Below are positions 59,150 to 64,000 of a stretch of 64,000 nucleotides of DNA, one piece after another. Source of the DNA: Gari tellinella (lineage: Eukaryota; Mollusca; Bivalvia; Cardiida; Psammobiidae); the NCBI GenBank assembly GCA_922989275.2, contig OV277870.1, positions 36,514,356 through 36,578,355 of the forward strand, written 5' to 3'. The notes beneath the pieces are model-generated. The model made no database searches and was not told the origin of the DNA. It was given only the letters and a program-made list of their open reading frames with translations. The translations under genes and the position numbers were made by a program. Position 1 is the first letter of the stretch. Each line of letters opens with the position of its first letter.

Positions 59150-60664
59150 TCAAAATGGCGTTTCCCGTTGTCTGCGAATAGCCCTGCATTTAAAAGAAGG
59201 CGGCATCAGAAAGAGCCCTGGTTTGAACGTACGAGGATCTGGGTTAGTAAGCTCGTCATTTTCTGGCGGCAAGAAGTCGAACGTCTGCAACAAACTGGTC
59301 AGGTAAAAAAACACTTTCCCGACGCTGAAATTATCGGCCGGACACATTCGTTTACCAAAAGAAAACGACATCAGATTCTGGCGGCATTCCGCGCTCGGCG
59401 GTAGGAGTTTACCATTACAATCTAGAAATCTTTCAGGGTTGAATTCCCAAGGTTCAGGCCATATTGCCGGATCATGGTGCATGTACCATATGTTAGCGAA
59501 TAAGATGGTTCCCTTGCTGACATGATACCCTTCCACCAACGTGTCCTCTGAAACCTCGTGAGGTAAACCCAGCGGACCAACCGATATATACCGAAGAGTC
59601 TCATACAAGTATGCAACTGTGTAATCCATTTTCGCTTTATCCGAGAGTGTTGGTTTGCGGTCCCGGCCTATCACTTCGTCAATTTCCTTGTGTATTGCTT
59701 TCAGAAAGTTCCTGTTGTTTAACAACACCAATACCGCGCTTAAAAGTAGAATTTGCAACGTATGCACGCCACCCGATATTATATCCAAAATAATGTTCTT
59801 CACATTCAGGTCAGAAATGACCTCACATCTGTTTTTCAAATTTTGCTTTTTTTGATATTCAACAAAAGCATAATACAAGCTATTTGCATTATTCGAACTC
59901 TCTGTCAATCTTTTATATATTTGATCACGTGCTTGGGTGCAGTTTTTGTATAGCTTCCCGGGCAGTCCGGGTAAAAATCGGAGAAACGGTAGAGAGGTTA
60001 AGACCAGATTCATTGAAGTCTCAACTAATAAGAGAACACTTTCATCAAAGTTTGATATCATTAGACTCTCGTTACCAATTGGTGCTGCTCCTGTCAATAA
60101 AATAAAGAGCATGTCTTTCAGGGAAGACAGAACCAAAGCGCTCATTTCGAAATCCTTTCCCCTGTAACTGTCAATCTTCTTAACCATTCCGCATATATCT
60201 CCAGTCACCTGATTTTGGAAAACAGTTTGTCCTTCTAGTAACATTTTTAAGGACTTGGTAACCATCTTTCGGAACAAAACAGTCTGCTTTCCATAATGAC
60301 GTGCAAGCGCAAGATCATTTTTCTCACCTAGAATGTACTTCCGGACGAAAGTTTCTGGTCGGTCGAAAAACACATTCCCATACTCTTCTCCTTGAAACAT
60401 TTTTCGGACAAGTGCAGGATCGTTTACGACCACAACCTTCTGTCCCAACATCGTGATCTGGAATATCTTTCCGTATTTCTCCGCCCAGGGAGAAAAGCTG
60501 AAATGCATCTTGGTGACATTTACGGATAATACAGAACCGAAAAACGGCAAACCTCTCGGTCCTGGAACTGGTGGACCTTTGGTACGGTTGCGAGACTGTC
60601 GGAAGTATAGCCATGTAACAAATGCCAACACAGAAATTAGCACGAACCCGGTAATGGTAAACAT
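59150..60664 (-). CDS. Cytochrome P450, clan 2-like, copy C (intact, intronless)
   Basis: 504 residues, co-linear with copy A without gaps and about 85% identical by eye. Anchor segment (about 5-20), PPVPGPRG hinge, ETLR, NPERF and the haem loop FSFGKRMCPA are all present. I start at the ATG matching copy A; the frame stays open 90 bases further upstream, but that part is not conserved in A. The I-helix reads SGGVHT, again with His in place of the acid; the C-helix again lacks Trp. Conservation of these unusual residues over this divergence, with no stops, suggests a working but non-standard enzyme. Located in the ER membrane by family; substrate unknown. Confidence 0.93.
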   Translation of the reverse strand: MFTITGFVLISVLAFVTWLYFRQSRNRTKGPPVPGPRGLPFFGSVLSVNVTKMHFSFSPWAEKYGKIFQITMLGQKVVVVNDPALVRKMFQGEEYGNVFFDRPETFVRKYILGEKNDLALARHYGKQTVLFRKMVTKSLKMLLEGQTVFQNQVTGDICGMVKKIDSYRGKDFEMSALVLSSLKDMLFILLTGAAPIGNESLMISNFDESVLLLVETSMNLVLTSLPFLRFLPGLPGKLYKNCTQARDQIYKRLTESSNNANSLYYAFVEYQKKQNLKNRCEVISDLNVKNIILDIISGGVHTLQILLLSAVLVLLNNRNFLKAIHKEIDEVIGRDRKPTLSDKAKMDYTVAYLYETLRYISVGPLGLPHEVSEDTLVEGYHVSKGTILFANIWYMHHDPAIWPEPWEFNPERFLDCNGKLLPPSAECRQNLMSFSFGKRMCPADNFSVGKVFFYLTSLLQTFDFLPPENDELTNPDPRTFKPGLFLMPPSFKCRAIRRQRETPF

Positions 60665-62000
60665 TTTCACAAGTATCCTTCTAAACCGTATAAGTTTGTC
60701 TCTTGGTGTTCTAGATATAAATGAAGATTGACTTTTAAAATGTGTATGACTCAACGATTTATAACCCTTCTCCTTCTAGTCGACACTTGTCTTCAAGTTG
60801 CCATCAGCTTTGATCCAGTTCAGACGCCGCGAAACACCGAAACACCGCGAGGTGTTTGACACCTCCTGATTATGTTTCGTAAGCTAAAACGTAATTTAAA
60901 AATAATTTCAAAAATGCAGACGACAGGTTTAAAGCTGACGAAATTGTAACTAGCGAAGGGAAAACGCGTTAAAAAGCTTGGCAGTTTCGCCCACATTATA
61001 TATCCTTCAACCATTGTTTCAAGAACGTATAACACGAGTGTTAATCAGTTTGGATCAAGATGAGACGCCGAGGGACTCATCGTCTCATCTGGATTTAAGC
61101 TGTATGCAATTGTTATTTTGAAAACAACACCAATAACATGCTAAAGATGCATGTAAAGTCGTGGTGCTTCAATGAACATAGCAACAGGTATATACAGTAT
61201 TTAAACAAAATACGTACATTTGTATTTGCTATGAGTAGGAGTATAAATATATACAGTAGAACAGTATTTCACCGACGACTAAATTGTATCAATTATTAGG
61301 TGTTAAGATGCAGGTGGCTGCTTAAAACAAGGAGAAAGTAAAACAGAAATCACCAAAGGTACATTTCTCTTTAACTTTCCCCCATGCTTTAAGATGTCGC
61401 CCCTTTATCGGACCATCAATTAGCCTTATTTTAAATGATCGTAATAGATGGGTTTTACTTAATGTTGTATTGAGGGCAGAGGGCGTAATATTTTCACTGG
61501 GCAAAACAAAAGGTACTGCTACCAGTGGCGGATCTACGTTTCAAACGTTTTACTCCATCGTTTGCTTCAAAAACAAAAAATGCCGTTTAATCAGGTTTAT
61601 TCAAAGTTTGGATCTTTATCAGAATTGGCGGATTCTTTACTGTTGCTTTTAATTCATTTGTGCCTAGTGTCCTATTAAAAGGGACACATGAAAATAGTGA
61701 AGACTCTGATCAGACGATGCAACTTGCGGCGTCTTATTAGAGTCTATACTGTTTGCTGATAGGTATTCCAGGATAAAACAAAGTGAAAATGAAAATTTAG
61801 ATCAGGCATCCCTTATATTTGTATCAAAAATGGACTTGGCATAAATAGGTATTTTGTTTTGAACAAACAGTTTGTTTGAGGAAAAGCACTGAAGGCTATG
61901 ACTGTATAATTGTTAAATATCAACATGTTTTAGCGTAAATTTTGTTTCACGTTACAGTTGTTTGATGCTTACGTATCTTCAACTCTGAATTACGATTTGG
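60665..62000. repeat. P450 5'-flanking module, block C
   Basis: TATA-like motif 'gatataaatgaag' near 60713, T1 MITE remnant about 60760-60962 with a scrambled hairpin, GATGAG hairpin about 61025-61105, 'aaagtaaaacagaaatcacc' hairpin about 61320-61393, a T3 remnant (61655-61760) and a worn LINE fragment (61860-62000). Same order as A and B, without their later insertions. Confidence 0.75.
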
Positions 62001-62516
62001 GAATTTAAAAACATGTATTTTGGACTACTTTTCATACCATATATTATTGAGATCGAATGGCTGTTGCATCCAGGATTACATCTATCAAACCTATTTGGCC
62101 GGTATATGATATATTCATTTACATGAAAACATTTCTTATCAAAATACGCATTAAATGGACAAGACAGAAAAATAAAAATATAAATATCAGAAATAAACGA
62201 CATATTTTGCTATTTACGACGGTATACGAAGCTAATGGGTTCATACCGTCGTAAACGGCAAAAAGATGTTGTTTATTCCTATAATGTTTATTTACACATT
62301 GTTTGCAAGTATTATCAAAATAAAATCAGAACTCTAGTTGTCCATTTTCAATAAAAAATGAACTCATATGAAAACGAATATAGCCATATACATACTAACA
62401 CGATAAAGAAACTGTACATTTGGTTTGAGGGACTTTTGTAATACTTATAAGTACAAACCGTAAACACAGTTGGTATCAAAATGCGCATAAAGATACTGGT
62501 TAAATAATGGTGTATA
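62001..62516. other. No gene seen
   Basis: A small palindrome 'gacggtatacgaag...cataccgtcgtaa' lies near 62218-62257. Otherwise AT-rich. Confidence 0.5.
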
Positions 62517-62924
62517 TAGAGGATATTGTATGAGTGTTCATTATTTATCATTTTTAATAAACGAGTTGACTAAAATAATATGACGCGAGCCTTGGCGAGC
62601 GTCATATTCATTTTAGTCAACGAGTTTATTAAAAATGATAAATAATGAACACGAATGTGATATTCTATTTATCACATTACAAGTCTAAGCACCTATTAAA
62701 TTGATTTGAAGCCGTAGTTTGTAGACCCTACGCTATATAGATTTTCCGCCAAACGTTACGTTGTTTACGTTAACGTCATAAAAATGACGTCATCTGGCGC
62801 CCTGCTACATGCAGCGCTGGTGGTCGAACAAGTTTGGCCGGAGCCCAAAAAACGATATTCCACTAGTGGATTACGATATTTATACAATCGCTTTATGCAA
62901 CTCCCAGACCGCAAATTATGTGAT
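62517..62924. mobile_element. Family P element, copy 3
   Basis: Closely similar to 17488-17896, same orientation. Starts TAGAGGATATTG and ends TTATGTGAT. The flanking triplets (ATA, AAA) do not match perfectly. Confidence 0.7.
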
Positions 62925-63086
62925 AAATATTTTTTTCTTTATCGTGTTAGTATAGTTTTATCAATAAAGTTGTTTTTTCAAAATGTATTCACCTTTTCTA
63001 GTATTTCGTAGTACATCAAGGGAAGATAACTAATTTCCACAAGTTTTATCAATAATTGTACCTCTTCAAAAACTTATACTTATATA

Positions 63087-64000
63087 CACTCAGCCGCTTT
63101 AAAACGCAACGTTTTCAAACCCTATTTTTAACGTGTTCCTGAAAAGTATGTACACAGGTAACAAGATATCATCATTCGCACGTGCATCAATTTGTTCTTT
63201 CTGCCAATGTGTTGTGAAGTCATTCAAGCGATAAGTGTATCTGACGCAATAGGTGAAATTCAATGATTTCCACGTGCACATTTTTCCACGTGGTACTCAG
63301 CAATAATTTTACACCGAATGAACTTTAGTATGACTCAGGAGTAATAAAAACACAGCATGTTAAAAAAATTATCTGTGTTGTCCATGCCACGTCTTTTTGA
63401 AAATGGGCGCCAACGCGCAATTGGCATGCTGATGGCTGCATTGTCAGTGAGCGCCATACTAAGGGCATTAAATTGTAATATACCGATAATTACGAGACTT
63501 CTTCAACGATGGCAAGCTCCTGGTGAGGTTCGTGATCATCATCTACCAGGCAGACCAACAGTAACGTAACGTCGTCAGGACGTCAATATCAGAACGTAAC
63601 ATCTGAGAGTTCGCTGAACAACAGCCACAGGAACCACAATAAAGACATGTGGAAGTCATGGGTAAGTTTCCCGCAAAACGGCATCGCTTTTTCACAATTT
63701 GATTAAGACATTTTTTATTGACAAACAATTGTGACTTTGCTATTTTTTTTTCTCATCACGCTATTTTGACTTAATATTCCGACACATTTACTGCATCAAC
63801 AATCTTAATTTTGCTTTTGGGGAGACGTGTACGTCATCGTCAACCACATCTGCCACAGTGCAGAATCTCACAAGAGTCCTCCAGGAAGAGTGGATAAACC
63901 TACCACAACCAGTTATTACCCGCATCTTTTAACCAATGCGTCGTAGATGTCAAGCCTGTATTGCTGCATATGGTGGATAAACACGGTACTAGAGTCGTGA
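63087..64000 (+). mobile_element. Tc1/mariner element, internally deleted, runs off the window
   Basis: Left end CACTCAGCCGCTTTAAAACG after TA. Contains the transposase remnant at 63384 onward. Confidence 0.75.
63384..64000 (+). pseudogene. Tc1-like transposase, N- and C-terminal pieces only
   Basis: MPRLFENGRQRAIGMLMAAL, then LNCNIPIITRLLQRWQA and PGRPTVT, is the paired-like DNA-binding region of Tc1 transposases. After a stop at 63567 the frame goes on (RRQDVNIRT, LRE). By about 63861 it has reached the C-terminus (LTRVLQEEWINLPQPVITR, MRRRCQACIAA). The DDE catalytic core between them is missing, and there are several stops. Confidence 0.85.

Overview
This is AT-rich animal DNA. The best guess is a bivalve mollusc, possibly a dreissenid; that rests on the repeat vocabulary and on a mollusc-type Tc1 transposase, and is an inference. 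There is no operon structure and no bacterial or phage gene. Only two intact genes are convincing: intronless clan-2 cytochrome P450 genes on the minus strand at 21865-23379 and 59150-60664. A third copy at 37190-38266 is a pseudogene. Most of the rest is mobile DNA, much of it nested.

Layout: 0-5 kb holds dispersed repeats and small hairpin MITEs. A 4.7-kb foldback element spans 5.0-9.8 kb and carries a broken relic of an unknown gene family. 10-20 kb is tandem repeats, more MITEs and a second foldback element (14111-14782). 20-30 kb is block A of a segmental duplication: a 72-bp satellite, P450 copy A, a 4-kb LINE and a LINE fragment. 33-45.3 kb is block B, a direct repeat of block A with the pseudogene copy and at least five later insertions. 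46.9-49.9 kb is a decayed Ty3/gypsy element followed by a zinc-finger-like remnant. 52.4-53.2 kb is a TIR element with tRNA-like units. 54.1-57.0 kb is a 1.45-kb tandem duplication. 57-62 kb is block C, with the second intact P450. The window ends inside an internally deleted Tc1/mariner element.

The most unusual pattern is a roughly 65-bp GC-rich hairpin present in some 40 places. It sits inside nonautonomous elements with at least three different kinds of ends (TTAA-flanked, and two different TA-flanked TIRs). Its two arms differ from copy to copy but change together, so pairing is kept. Copies carried passively in blocks A, B and C have drifted without compensation, which points to a process acting during spread rather than host selection.

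Blocks A and B act as a natural insertion trap. Comparing them gives exact empty and filled sites for a LINE, a TA-MITE, a TTAA element carrying a tRNA-like unit, and three further insertions, one of them in the promoter of the dead P450 copy. All comparisons were made by eye; identities are approximate.
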